From the NCBI GenBank assembly GCA_001579985.1, contig LRSR01002710.1, forward strand, positions 1 through 30,771: a stretch of 30,771 nt of DNA. Reading direction: 5' to 3'. Source of the DNA: Hypsibius dujardini. Its lineage: Eukaryota; Tardigrada; Eutardigrada; Parachela; Hypsibiidae. The notes beneath the pieces are model-generated. The model ran no database searches and was not told the DNA's origin. It saw nothing but the letters and a program-made list of their open reading frames with translations. A program made the position numbers and the translations under genes. This document shows, in pieces, positions 10,181 to 23,910 of the stretch; within the stretch, counting starts at the first letter, position 1; each line of letters starts with the position of its first letter.

Positions 10181-10339
10181 ATAGCTCGTTTTAAGTACTT
10201 GCTCTGTCAAATACCTTTTGTATAAATTGGAAGATTAATTGTATAAATTTGTAAAAAACAAATTGTATAAATTGGGCCGTCATCAAATTTAATTTAATTT
10301 AATCTTGTTGAGCCAAGACATGCGAATGTTTACTACGCG

Positions 10340-10673
10340 TCATTTTCTCAAATGGGCTCGAACTATGCTCGTCGCTCTCGAGAAAATTTGAATGAAAGGA
10401 CGAAGTCCCTGTGCGAGCAAAGAGGCCGGCACTTGTTCATATCCCGAGCCGACCCTTGAAAGTGCCCATCCTTTTTGCTCCCCATTCGGAGCGCTGCTTA
10501 TGGAAATGTATCTTGCAGTAGAGAGTTATGGTCAAGTATGCGTCTTGATGTGGTTACAGAAGCCGCGGTCATCCAGACAACCCGCGCGCGGTCTGCTCCA
10601 GATTTAGCGCAGCCGCTCTGACTGCGAGAGGGTCTGCTTGACCTCCCCCATACCGAGCAGCTGTGACCGGAAA
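10340..10673. other. Unassigned unique sequence
   Basis: Moderate GC, no domain or splice support; the short frame at 10392-10607 is not recognised. Confidence 0.4.
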
Positions 10674-11460
10674 CTTCATAATTTTGCAGGCCTCTTACAA
10701 GGCAGACAGACGACGATGGAATATAATTTCCGACAAGGGAAGTTTCTTCATTTAATGCAAATTCCCAAATATAACATAAATTTTAGTTTTTATCAAATAT
10801 CTATACTGGTAAATACCAATTTAAAAAGATTCGTAAAACCCCGTTCGTAAGTTTTTTATAATTTAGAAACCTATTCGGCAGTCATTAAATTTATTTCCAG
10901 ACTTTGATTTTAAAAAGGAAACATTGATGGGTTTCATCATTGGGCAAGACTTATTTGCAGTCAAACACAAAACTTCCTTTGGCTTACGTTATTTATTGTA
11001 CTAAATGCAATTATTTTTCAACTTTAAGTTTCATAATTTTGCCAGACCAGGCAGACAAGGGACATTTCCCTCATAAAATGCAAGCTCCGACATATAATAT
11101 ACATTTTATCAAATGCTTTTAACAAATAAAGAACAGCAATCTAAGGTTTAAATGCCAATTTAAAAAAGACTGTCATTAAATTATTTTCCTTTTCCCGTAA
11201 TATATTTCCTCCCGCTTTGTACAGTCACGTACAAGTATTGTTTAATTTTAGCAAAAAGCCAACACCTAAGGTTTTTATAATTTAGAAGATTGTTTGGCAA
11301 GCACAGTTTTAGAATTTGAACTTAAGAAATGAACAGCGGTAATATATAAATGATAAATATGTCATTTTAAAAGATGTATTTGCAGTCAACCAAAACAAAT
11401 CTGGTATTGTACATACATGCAATTGCAATTATATTTCTACTTGAACTTTCATCTGATAAA
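10674..11460 (+). repeat. Diverged tandem duplication, two units of about 355-430 bp
   Basis: Ordered shared blocks: TTCATAATTTTGC (10674, 11029), AGGCAGACA, CCAATTTAAAAA, TTTTATAATTTAGAA (10853, 11273), TATTTGCAGTCAA (10949, 11381) and TATTGTAC..ATGCAATT. The copies are old, with indels. Confidence 0.65.
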
Positions 11461-12075
11461 AACTACACATATCTAATTTTAGTTTGAAGAGTTTTCCGTA
11501 GTTATTAAACTTAATTTTCATCATTTCGGGAAAGCTTATAATCAGCAAAATTGAATGGTTGGTTACTACTGAAATGAATGGCTATTATTCGTTTAACCCG
11601 ACGAAGAAAGGTACTCGGATGGCAAAGTGGTGGTGTTACTGGATACAACCACTAAAGCGGGAATCATATTGCCGCGCTCTCCACCCGTCCGTCTCAAGAT
11701 TACTCTCATTCATCTCTCCGTGTATGTGTGTGTGTTTGTTTGTTGTCTGACAAGCGACAATGCACGATCAATTTGTATTCGCCGTGGCATAAATATATAC
11801 CTGTGTTACTGGATCCCCAACATTCGAACGATCTCCTGTCGCCTTCCATCGCGGCACGTATGAGGCACCTCGCGCTTGGGGACCCATTCACATTCAAACA
11901 ACAAATGATTAACCCCTAACGTTGTTTAAGCAACCGGTTTCGCGAGGGAGTTGTGAGACATTTTAGGCGACAAAAATGGAGCGCCTTCTCTTTCACAATT
12001 GTGGTGGACATTTTTTTATGGTGGGAAAGACAAATACTTTTCAAGCCAACATTTGCAGAAAATAATAACTCGTGT

Positions 12076-12345
12076 AGCGATGGCAAAACTAAACTAAACC
12101 AAAACTTCTAGTGATTAATTTCATGGTTTTAGTTTTTTTAGTTCATTAAAAAATTAAACTAAACGTTTTAGCTGCTAAACATTTAAATGGGAATAACTGA
12201 AAAAAAAACTAAAATGAGCCAAAAAATGTCGACTGAAATAAGACTAAAAGTTTTAATTACTAAAAACTAAACAGAAAATCCCCAGCAACTAATGTTTAGT
12301 CGACTAAAAAAGTAATTAGCTGAGTAATTTTAGTTTTTTGCCATC
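12076..12345. mobile_element. hAT-like MITE (about 270 bp)
   Basis: Inverted ends GATGGCAAAACTAAA / TTTAGTTTTTTGCCATC enclose TAAAA/TTTTA-rich sequence. The flanks both read CTCGTGT (12069-12075 and 12346-12352), a 7-8 bp target duplication as in the hAT superfamily. No coding capacity. Confidence 0.65.
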
Positions 12346-12359
12346 CTCGTGTGGTGGAA

Positions 12360-13370
12360 AGTAATAGGAACTAGAAAACGAATTAGACGAGGCGTTAGTA
12401 GAAGAAAAGACATAGCTGGATTGCAATACGGCGATACTGAGTCCAGTTTCTTCATAATTCCAGGTTGATTTCCAGTTCCCACAAAGCATTTCCTTAAAAA
12501 TACTTTTCTGCCTATTACAATTTCTCGTACCTAATCGGCCAACGAGTCATTTTCTGACGGCAGTAATATTAACATGTAGATTCTCACACTGCGGTAGCCC
12601 AGTACTGAAAAGACAAATAATAGCAAACTATGAGGCGTACTGCTTAATAAATGATAATGAATAAAAATTCAATTTGATCGCATCAACGTGTCGGATGGAT
12701 GCGAAGTATCTCAACAATAAAGTTATTGCTGATTGAAGGTCGTACGCGGCTTCCATTACAAATATTAAAAAAAAACTGATTATAATTTTCATAATAAATC
12801 TTATTAAAAGTAAGTTTAATGTCATTTATACTTGTATCCGTATCAACTATTTTAGCTTAGTGAATTGCTTTTTCCCTTCACTTTCAGCAACTATCTGCAA
12901 TAGAAAGACCGCCACGGAATTGGAAATTAATTTTGAAAGCTAAACCTCACTTGCGTATTGTCGGGTGTCCGCAGACATTGACTGCACATCCTTTTCCACG
13001 CAAGTGGCCAGTGGTCAGGCGCTAATTGGGGAATTCGATACGGGAGTTTGAAAGAAGTATGTCGACTATGAGCACCAACACGCAGACAAGAATAATGTGT
13101 CTACGCCAATTTTGACAGCCGCACTTTCATCTCCTGCCAGATTGTATCCACTTCCCACGCTGGCTCCGGAAGAGCAGTTTTGATAAGCTCCATGTAAAGG
13201 AGACGCTCCTTCCCATATCCACAAAGTCAAAATGTAAAATCGTGCGTATCCCATTAGAAGGACTTTGTGTGGTCCGAGTTTCACTAGTGCCATAACATTG
13301 CTAAATTTTGATCTATCGGCAAAGTGAAGACTAGCGAAGTGCATTTCACTTCACTAGCTAATGTTTAGCT
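12360..13370. other. Intergenic, no gene recognised
   Basis: Mixed-composition spacer between the hAT-like element and the 84-bp tandem repeat. Open frames are short and without motif or splice support. Confidence 0.45.
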
Positions 13371-13373
13371 TGA

Positions 13374-13561
13374 CTTTCAATTTATTTTCCAACTAACTAA
13401 CACATTGTCTATAACATGAAATTTTACTAGCTTTACATTTTTCATTTATCTCATTTGTCTCTCACTTTATTTCCTAGCTCACTAAAACATTGTTTATTGC
13501 ACCAAATTTTATCAGCTTCAAATTTTTTCTTTGCCTAATTTGTTTTTCAATTTATTTTCCA
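13374..13561 (+). repeat. Tandem repeat, unit about 84 bp, two copies plus a partial
   Basis: Each unit contains CA(A/C)TTTATTT(T)CC, CTAGCT/AACTAACTxACxxxATTGT, an AAATTTTA(C/T)(T)AGCTT block and TCATTTGT/TAATTTGT; a third partial unit ends ATTTATTTTCC at 13560. Confidence 0.6.
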
Positions 13562-14137
13562 AAATATTGCCATCCGTTATATTGGTTTGTTAGATGGAAA
13601 ATATTAAAAATCAATGACTGGCAGTTTTAGAGGTACATTTTAAAGTGTTTAGCTATTTCATACTGAGCATTCTCAATTGCAATAAAATTAAAAATAAAAA
13701 CATTTAAGCAATTACGGTAAGGGTTTGTGCGTCTGTGAATGTAGCATGATGCTGCGTATCGCATAAGATCGTTTCCCGTCTCGATTTCATCATTGGGTTG
13801 TGGTGTTTGGCGTAAGACGATATTTGTACAAACAGGGAGAATGTGGCGCGGCGACGCGGCTTCCCTTTTATGTGTTGTGTGCGGGTGTCATTTTTCGAAC
13901 TTGTTGCTCCTCATTCCGCGAGGCTGCGCCTTGCTTCTATCATGTACTCGCTATGCCGTCCTTTTATCTGCTGCGAACATCACTATAGCCTACTTTAAAA
14001 TCAGATCTGCAATTCCACTCCACCTCTTCCATATCTCCGGTCCCTTACCTTGTTTCTGTGCTGTATGGGAGATGTAAAAAGTTTTATTTGCCTTTGACGA
14101 AATAAACTAAAATAGATGAAATAATAACAGAAAAATA

Positions 14138-14211
14138 ACTGCGTTGAAAAATATTTATTTTTATTTATTTTCCTTATTACATGACAAACGCAAATATTTT
14201 TCCAACGCAGT
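14138..14211. repeat. Short hairpin element
   Basis: ACTGCGTTGAAAAATATTT (14138-14156) and its near complement AAATATTTTTCCAACGCAGT (14192-14211) flank an AT-rich loop. It may be a small palindromic MITE. Confidence 0.65.
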
Positions 14212-14339
14212 CTTTTTTGAGTTTACATTTTAAAATCCTTACTTCTGCTGCCCTTTTTTTGTTGATTTAGCTGCAGCAACAAATAGCTTTGCTAATGCCT
14301 CATCGTATTCTGCGGTTAGAACTAAATTTTACCGGCAGC

Positions 14340-14351
14340 GGGGGGGGGGGG
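14340..14351 (+). repeat. Poly-G run of 12
   Basis: Uninterrupted G run in the Pax upstream spacer; a likely sequencing-sensitive site. Confidence 0.9.
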
Positions 14352-14634
14352 AAAGACAAATCTGACCTGTTGACCTTTCATTCCACAAATAACTCAAGGT
14401 CCACGTCAATTAGTTCACCGCTGACGGGCTGACATTAATAACAGCACCACAGTACCGCGCCTCAACGCCACATACAAACATCATCCGGCAAAAAAGAAGA
14501 AGTAAAAAAGAAACCAGCCGAGCTTGGTGTATGAGTACTGTATGTAGACATGTACGTGTACTGTATACACGTTGACGTATATAGACTGGGCGTCACCCAT
14601 CCCTCCATCCATTTTACAGCTCAACCCCCTCAAT

Positions 14635-14898
14635 TTCTTCGCCAATCAAAGTTAAGAGTGTCTCCAATAAAAATACAAACCGAAACGAGGAGTTAAAAAA
14701 TGGTCCACCTTCTTTTCTGCCATTCAACGCGCTTTTAAATCTAATTGAAAATTGAAAATTCCTTCAATTTCTTGAAAACTGACGATTTTCTCGCCAATGA
14801 AAATTTGGAGTGTTTCTTATAAAAGTACACACCGAAACGAGAGTTAAAATGACCCGCCTTCTCTCCCTGCAACGTGCTTTTAAATGTGAATGAAACTG
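14635..14898 (+). repeat. Duplicated about 115-bp block upstream of Pax
   Basis: Copies at about 14635-14750 and 14787-14898 share TCGCCAAT(C/G)AAA, AGAGTGT/GGAGTGT, CACCGAAACGAG/AACCGAAACGAG, GAGTTAAAA, CCTTCT and ACG(C/T)GCTTTTAAAT in order. It lies 0.9-1.1 kb before the Pax ATG. Confidence 0.75.
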
Positions 14899-14899
14899 A

Positions 14900-15767
14900 G
14901 TCGCAGCACTGAGGAAGAGAGTGAGGATGAGTGACGGTCTTGAGGGTCCTCCCCCAGAGCTCGGTAAGTTGTCAAACTCGGTGCTGCCTAGTTGGTCTGT
15001 CCGTCTTTCTACTCACCGGATTAGTTAAATTGTTAAAGACGACGACGGCGACCGGCGACGGTTAAGACGATCCGATAAAGAGAGAGTGAGAGAGACGTCT
15101 TAAAATATGCAGTTTTGGCTAATGTGCTTTGTACACAAGACTCTTACAACGCGACGCGAAATCCCCGGGAGAATTTATTAGCGACCACTACCACCACCAC
15201 GCTGCTTGCTGCTGCTGTGTGTAGTAGAAGTAAAACGGACAACTTTTAAACAGATTATTATTTTCGACGCGCGAGTCTTTTGCTCGGCTGAATTTGGAGC
15301 TCTCCGTGTGTGTGTTTCTCTCTCTCTTTTTCCATTTATCTGTACCGCTCTGCCGCTTTTCTACCGTCTACTTTGGTCATCTAAATTTGTCGTCTCTCTC
15401 TCTCGTTCGCTCTTCTCTAAGGCTCATTCCGTATTCCGTAAGATCTTTTCGGCGACGGGCAACGCGACGCGTGTGTGTCGGATAATTTGTTCTCAACAAA
15501 CCGCATCAGCTTGAATAATAATCGATATCCCCATTATCAACAATGATCTGATCAGAGCTGTGTGTGTGTGTGCATCATCTGTTGCGCGTTTCGTGGACTC
15601 TCAAGCACCACACGCCAACAAATACGTATATATATATACTTCCGGTCTCGGGGTGGGGGAACCTTTTTGTTTGCGTGCGGTCGTGTATATTAATTATTTC
15701 GGTGTGCTAATTGGATGCGCTTCACTGCCTCCTGGACAAGTTGACTTTTATTTACACAAACGACGCC
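14900..15767 (+). promoter_or_regulatory. Pax1/9 (Poxm): Probable Pax promoter and 5' UTR region
   Basis: The stretch directly before the Pax start is GC/CT-richer than the surroundings, with GAGA runs (15079-15095), TCTC runs and several upstream ATGs. The exact transcription start cannot be read from sequence; no convincing TATA box was assigned. Upstream ATGs imply either uORFs or a short spliced leader. Confidence 0.4.
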
Positions 15768-15771
15768 ATGG
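15768..15771 (+). CDS. Pax1/9 (Poxm): Pax first coding exon end: ATG plus one base
   Basis: The exon ends ATGG|GTACGA; the start sits in a good context (GACGCCATGG). Joined to the next exon (AC AAT AAT CAA) it reads [10 protein letters not shown], the expected N-terminus just before the paired domain. The reading frame upstream has a TAA at 15708-15710 and no other ATG after it, which supports this start. The rest of this exon is 5' UTR. Confidence 0.8.
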
Positions 15772-18700
15772 GTACGAAAATAACAAAATATTATAGTGGT
15801 AACATAGATGTTCGATAAGTTATTATTGTCCCAAAAAAAGTTGCAGTTCCTGATTCATGTTATACGCTATTTTTTATTTTCTACCTAATTATTTGTCCAA
15901 TATGTATTTTATGTTTTACTGTTTGTTATAAGCAAAAACATAATTTCCGCGAATTACAAACTAATGAGGCCCATATGTATTTAAATAAACTGATACGACG
16001 GAAATGGAAGATAAACTTACGAAGCTACTATTTAATACGATAGATCGATCTTTTCAAAGCTCATGATATTGTTCTTGAAGTTGAAAAAGCAAAAAGGTCA
16101 TATTCGCTGCAGTGTTGCGTAGATTTTTTTATTCTACACTCAAGTCGGATATAATTTTTCTCGGTCCACAATTTACGATGTACAAGGGAGCACTGCATAC
16201 ATTCCCTGTCGCAATATATTACTATATGATTTTGTTTTGAGGAAATCAAAAATGTACTCTCTTGAATTGGATAATAATAAGGTGCGACAAAAAAGGATAA
16301 TGCGTAAAAGCCGCTCTAAATGACACAAAGCAGTAACTGTGTCGTCGCTCAGCGAGCAAACTAAAACAGATGAAACTCACGGGAGTGTCTTTTCATTGAC
16401 ATAAAAAATATTATATTATACAAACAAGAGTTAGTTTAAATTTCATATTCACTTAAACATTTTTCTTGGCGGAGGAAAACAGTGCCTTAAAACTATCCTG
16501 TTCGCATCAAATTTTTCGGGATTTCTTAAAAAGTTTGTTGGACAAATTGAAATGTTGACGAGAAAAACTTGGTATTGATATAAATGTAATGAATTCGGAT
16601 ATGTTTCAGACAATAATCAAGCGTTTGGGGAGGTGAATCAGTTGGGAGGGCTATTCGTCAACGGCCGACCTCTCCCTGGGCAGATCCGCGTCCGCATTAT
16701 CGAGCTGGCCAATCTCGGCGTCAGACCGTGCGACATCAGCCGTCAATTGCGCGTGTCCCACGGCTGTGTCAGCAAAATCCTTGCCCGCTTCAACGAGGTA
16801 TAACACATATTTTTATAATAAAATCTTCTGCGTAATTTTTAATTTTTATACCACTAGATTGCAGATAGAATTCTTTGAATTATAACATAATCAATTCAAG
16901 CAGACCGCCAAGCAGGAGCCGGTTGCCTTTATTCCTGTTTATTTTCAGATTTTAAACTTAAATTTGTTCGATATTTCATACATTGCCTAATTTGAATTGT
17001 TGTTTCTACTTTTTCCTTTTAAATCTCTTGATGATTCCCATTGATTTATGTACAATTTATTCTGCTACTTTGTGCTACTTTGTTCTTCGTTCACGCTTTT
17101 CTGTGTGTGTTTTTTTTCCCAAATCAAACTCAGGTTTTTACAGTCGACTTCAAAGTCGAACCGTTCGCATATCTTAATATTAAAATATAATTTTTACGTA
17201 CCATATTGGATTCTGCATACGGTATCTGTCAACCTTTTGTTCCATCGAAGTTAAGCGCTCGGTTTTTTAAAGTTGAGTAGGATTGAAACATCTAATTCAA
17301 CAATGAAACCCATTATACTTTCTGTTGAGTGGAGTTGAGGAAACATACCATATAATTACCATAGTGATGTGGTCAAATTTTACGTTTTTTATTTAAATTA
17401 ATTTACTATTTTACTAATTTACTTATTTAAGTTTTGTACTGGGCAGAAGTTTCAAAAGAATGCAGGATTAAATCTATATTAGAATTTGTTTGTTAATTAA
17501 TTAACACTCTGCTCCGTTTTCCCGCCTCTGCAGACCGGTTCGATAATGCCAGGTGCAATCGGTGGGAGTAAGCCCCGTGTGACCACGCCCAAAGTTGTCC
17601 AACACATTCGTGACCTGAAGCACCGCGATCCGGGCATCTTTGCCTGGGAGATTCGCGATCGTCTCATCCACGACGGCGTATGCGACAAGTTCAGCGTCCC
17701 CTCCGTCAGCAGCATCAGCCGGATATTGCGCAACAAAATCGGCGGCCTTCCCATCTCATTGCATAATGGCGGCGGCGGCAGCGGTTCTCCGGTCGATCTC
17801 CACTCCTACAATTCCTCCTCTCGTACCAATTCCGGCCCAACCGGCATGAATCAAGGTAATTTACTAATTTTCTGAACAAATAAAAGAATAAAAATAAATA
17901 TATGTAAAACAGCTAATGATTTATTATCATTTAAAACCGCATTTGTTTCCCGCAAATTTCTTTAAAGTTTGTTTATTTTTGGCAAAAATTCGAAATATAA
18001 TACAAGTATTAGTTGTGCAGGGTTGAACCATTTACATTCGACCACTTTTTTATGTCTCCAATCATTTGCTCGGCTTTAATTTATTTTCAAATCTAAAAAT
18101 GAAGTTCAATAATACAATCTCTATTATGATAATTTTCCGATGTCGCATCTTGAATTGTTGCCAAAAAGAAGCTATTTCCCCCAATATTCCCACCAAGTTC
18201 GACCAGGCGTCACGAAATTTTCCGGGCTTTTCACATGTTGTAGCAATTTTGTGCTTCCAACATGCAAAAGGCCTGCTCTTTGTGGTTTTCAGTGGTTTTC
18301 ACTTGAACACCAACAATCGATAATGTATACAAACCTAGATCAGCTCCAATCTTTTTTGTTGCTCATCTAAAAATTTCATATGTAATTAACAAATACATGG
18401 AGTGCAGAATTCCCCATATTTTGAACCACTGCGTTTTAGGAAATCGCGTTATTTTTTGCGGGAGAAAGCAATATTCTTCCATTGTTTTCGCCACCTTGAA
18501 AAATTCGCTCGTCAAACTACAATTCGAAACTGAAGCTTTCGTTTTTTGATAAAGTCTTTATGTTTTGTACAGAGTGTATAAATATAAATAATAATTTCAG
18601 ATCGGTCGGATTTTAAACTTGTGAGTTCCGACATCCTTTTTCAATTTACAAATTAATTATAATATCAACAATATAGTAATACAAATAATGTTTACATCAT

Positions 18701-19691
18701 TGTTAATAAAATAATCCTTGATAATGATTTGTAAGATAAAATAAATCCTTTGTCAATTAAAAATTTAATTAAGAATATAGTAACACAAATAACATAGTAA
18801 TATAAACAACACACAATAAATAAAATAAGAGTATAAGCAATAATATGAGCAATATAATAACATAAACAATAGAATTAACAATATAATCAACAACAAGTAC
18901 AATAATATTAGCAATTAAATTTTATATTCAATTTATGTGTCTTTTCAGGTTCTAACCGATCCTCTGCCAATTCCGACTGCATGAACTCCAATGGCAACAC
19001 CACCAGCAACACGACTGCTGCGGTAATGTCCGAGGAGTGCCTGCAGCAGTACTCGGCGTCCCTGTACGCCTACACTTCCGCGGCCGCGGCGGCCGCCGCC
19101 GCTGTCGCCCTCACCGCTCATCACCAGCAGCAGCAACAACAACTCAACAATGCTAATTCCGCAATCAATTCCGGCAGTAGCAACGCCATGTCCTTCTCCG
19201 ACCATCACACTGTCCACCAACACCACCTGAATCAGCAGCAGCATCACCACCACCATCATCATCAGCAACAGCTGGCATCAGCCACTTCAAGGGCCTGGCC
19301 CCACTCCAGCAGCAGCGGCAGCCTCAGTAACAACCCTGCCGTCACTGCTGCTGCATCAGCGGACCTGCTCAACAACCTCTCCTACGCCGCCGTATCGGCA
19401 TTCCCCTTCCATTCCGCTGGTTATTCTTCCGCAAGCAGCAGCAGCAGCAATAAAGGTCTCACGTCCACGTCCTCTTCCTTCCGACCGATTCCCTCGCCGA
19501 CCAACTTTGCCAATTCCTTCCACGGACAGATGGCGCCACTACCGACGTCCTCGTACAATCCCACCGGAAGCAGTGGGAAGACGGCTTTTCTCAATCCGGC
19601 TGTGATGGACCGGTCCACGGGGAATCATCATTTGCTTCATCAACAGCAGCAAGCTGCGACGGAAGAAAATACTTCCGGCAAATCGCTTTGA
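15768..19691 (+). CDS. Pax1/9 (Poxm): Paired-box transcription factor of the Pax1/9 (Pox-meso) subfamily
   Basis: Spliced model: 15768-15771, 16610-16797, 17534-17855, 18949-19691; phases match and the product is 418 aa. The complete paired domain spans residues 5-134: [60 protein letters not shown], and [16 protein letters not shown]. These are diagnostic of Pax1/9/Poxm; both helix-turn-helix subdomains are intact. There is no homeodomain, as expected for this subfamily. No octapeptide resembling HSVTDILG is visible. The C-terminal half is low complexity: Ala run (residues 216-223), Gln run (231-236), His run (270-276) and Ser tracts. The role is nuclear DNA binding in mesoderm/segment patterning by family knowledge. 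It lies tail to tail with the CCDC85 gene. Confidence 0.95.
15772..16609 (+). other. Pax1/9 (Poxm): Pax intron 1
   Basis: AT-rich intron between GTACGA and GTTTCAG; no other feature recognised. Confidence 0.75.
16610..16797 (+). CDS. Pax1/9 (Poxm): Pax exon 2: N-terminal PAI subdomain of paired box
   Basis: Acceptor GTTTCAG ends at 16609; donor CGAG|GTATAA at 16797/16798. It encodes the beta-hairpin and first three-helix subdomain, ending KILARFNE, in phase 0. Confidence 0.95.
16798..17533 (+). other. Pax1/9 (Poxm): Pax intron 2 (splits the paired box)
   Basis: AT-rich, phase 0, separates the PAI and RED subdomains between FNE and TGS. Nothing else seen. Confidence 0.9.
17534..17855 (+). 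CDS. Pax1/9 (Poxm): Pax exon 3: RED subdomain of paired box and linker
   Basis: Acceptor CTCTGCAG ends at 17533; donor TCAAG|GTAATT at 17855/17856. It encodes [11 protein letters not shown] through RILRNKIG, then a Gly/Ser-rich linker. One base is left over and joins GT of the next exon. Confidence 0.95.
18001..18140 (+). repeat. Dispersed repeat, copy A
   Basis: Shares TGCAGGG, CATTTACA(T/C), CCA(A)TCATTT/CCAACCATTT, AAAATGAA(G/A)TTCAATA(A/G)TA and ATAA(T)TTTTCCGAT-like blocks, in order, with 30500-30640. Confidence 0.55.
18650..18920. repeat. AT-rich low-complexity tract
   Basis: Degenerate words such as AACAATATA, AGTAATA, ATAACATA repeated without strict period, inside Pax intron 3. Confidence 0.7.
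18949..19691 (+). CDS. Pax1/9 (Poxm): Pax exon 4: Ala/Gln/His/Ser-rich C-terminal region
   Basis: Acceptor CTTTTCAG ends at 18948 in the correct phase; stop TGA at 19689-19691. The exon is dominated by CAG/CAC/GCC-type codon runs giving homopolymers, common in transactivation regions of invertebrate transcription factors. No second domain is recognisable. Confidence 0.9.
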
Positions 19692-19934
19692 TCTGATAGT
19701 GGTTTTTTTTAGCATTTTTTGGGCCGATTTATTACATATATGCTGTACTTTTTGAAGATGTACGTGGCGACCGATAATAACGGTTTAGCGGGGGGATATT
19801 TTTTACAATGTAGTTATATACTGTGGACGAATTATGTTGGGTGAACGACGTCATTACTGTAATTCAAAATCGCAAAATTGATATTTGCAATTCAGCTGAA
19901 GCGATAACAAATCGACTGTTTAGCGCAAAATGGC

Positions 19935-20545
19935 TGCTCAGACAGACAGACAGACGGTCGCACGGGTCAGACGGATAGGATAAATGGAAAAGCAGACAAC
20001 CTACAGACGGGACGACAGGATCAGACAGACAGAGAGACGGATAGAACAAGATGCGAACAGGCTAGCAGACGCGCGGCCACACAGATGGACGTGCAGTAGG
20101 ACAAACAAACGGGCAAACGGACCGGCAAACTGACAAACGGACGGACGGAAAAGCGGATGGAGAGGCTGGCAGAGTGAGAAACGGACGGACAGACTGGCAA
20201 ACGGATGGACAGACAGGCGGACGGACGAATTTTCAGACTGTCGGACGGTCGGGCGGTCGGACAGTCGGATGGACGGACGAACAGGTTAACGGACAGACAA
20301 ACCGCCAGGTGGATGAGCCGATGGATGGATGGGGGACTGTCAGACTGATAGACGGACGGTCGTTCAGTTGGTTGGTCCGACGGAGAGGCAGACTGACAGC
20401 TAGACAGAAAGACGGATGGTCGGGCGGGCGGACCCGCTGGCGGACAGGCGGGCGGACGACCAGACCGCTAGTCGGGCAATCGGATAGACCGATAAATTGA
20501 AAGAGGATAAACAGGCAGAAAGGCAGAAAAAGAGATTACAGACGG
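19935..20545 (+). repeat. Degenerate (GACA/GACG)n minisatellite
   Basis: About 600 bp made almost only of 4-bp-phased words GACA, GACG, GGAC, CAGA, with interruptions such as CAAA and GGCG. It lies between the convergent Pax and CCDC85 3' ends and opens a spurious 108-codon frame. Confidence 0.9.
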
Positions 20546-20559
20546 ATAGACCGAGAGGC

Positions 20560-20961
20560 ATTGTATCAGGACATATCATTCGCTAATTCTAGCTAACTCT
20601 AATCTACAAACCGTTTCTGGTGCATCGCCAGAAGAGACCCATAATTTCGCTCCTGAAATTTTGTCTGCTCGTCTTTGAAAGTCCATGAGGTCTAAATTAA
20701 TTTTCTTAACAGAGTCACTTCTCTGACTGTTCACAACGAAGAGGAAGAAAGCAACAATAAAAAGACACGCGTGCACCAAAATTTGAAATAAAAAACTGTA
20801 AGAGACTCTGTCGCTTCTGTCGTCGATATTACTCTCTGGAAGAAGAATAGCTGCGCAAATAATACCGGAAAGCAAGAAAAAGCAAACTCGTTGCCAAACC
20901 GGCAAAAAAAAGAGTTGCAGAAGACAAACCGAGAGGAAGAGAAGAGAATAACAAAGAATAC
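20560..20961 (-). other. Ccdc85: Probable CCDC85 3' UTR / downstream region
   Basis: Follows the CCDC85 stop on the minus strand; no coding evidence and no canonical poly(A) signal found. Confidence 0.45.

Positions 20962-23910
<2,949 letters not shown>

Larger units (their letters stand above)
17856..18948 (+). other. Pax1/9 (Poxm): Pax intron 3
   Basis: Contains a dispersed repeat copy (18001-18140) and AT-rich low-complexity sequence of AACAATATA-like words at about 18650-18920. Confidence 0.85.

Noticed and set aside
15206-15796. Coding exons from open frames before the Pax start
   Set aside because: Their frames differ from the Pax frame or hit stops, and they consist of CT/GT-rich sequence. 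Treated as 5' UTR or promoter.
20174-20500. 108-codon open frame on the plus strand
   Set aside because: It is just the GACA/GACG minisatellite read as codons (DGQT/GGRT repeats).
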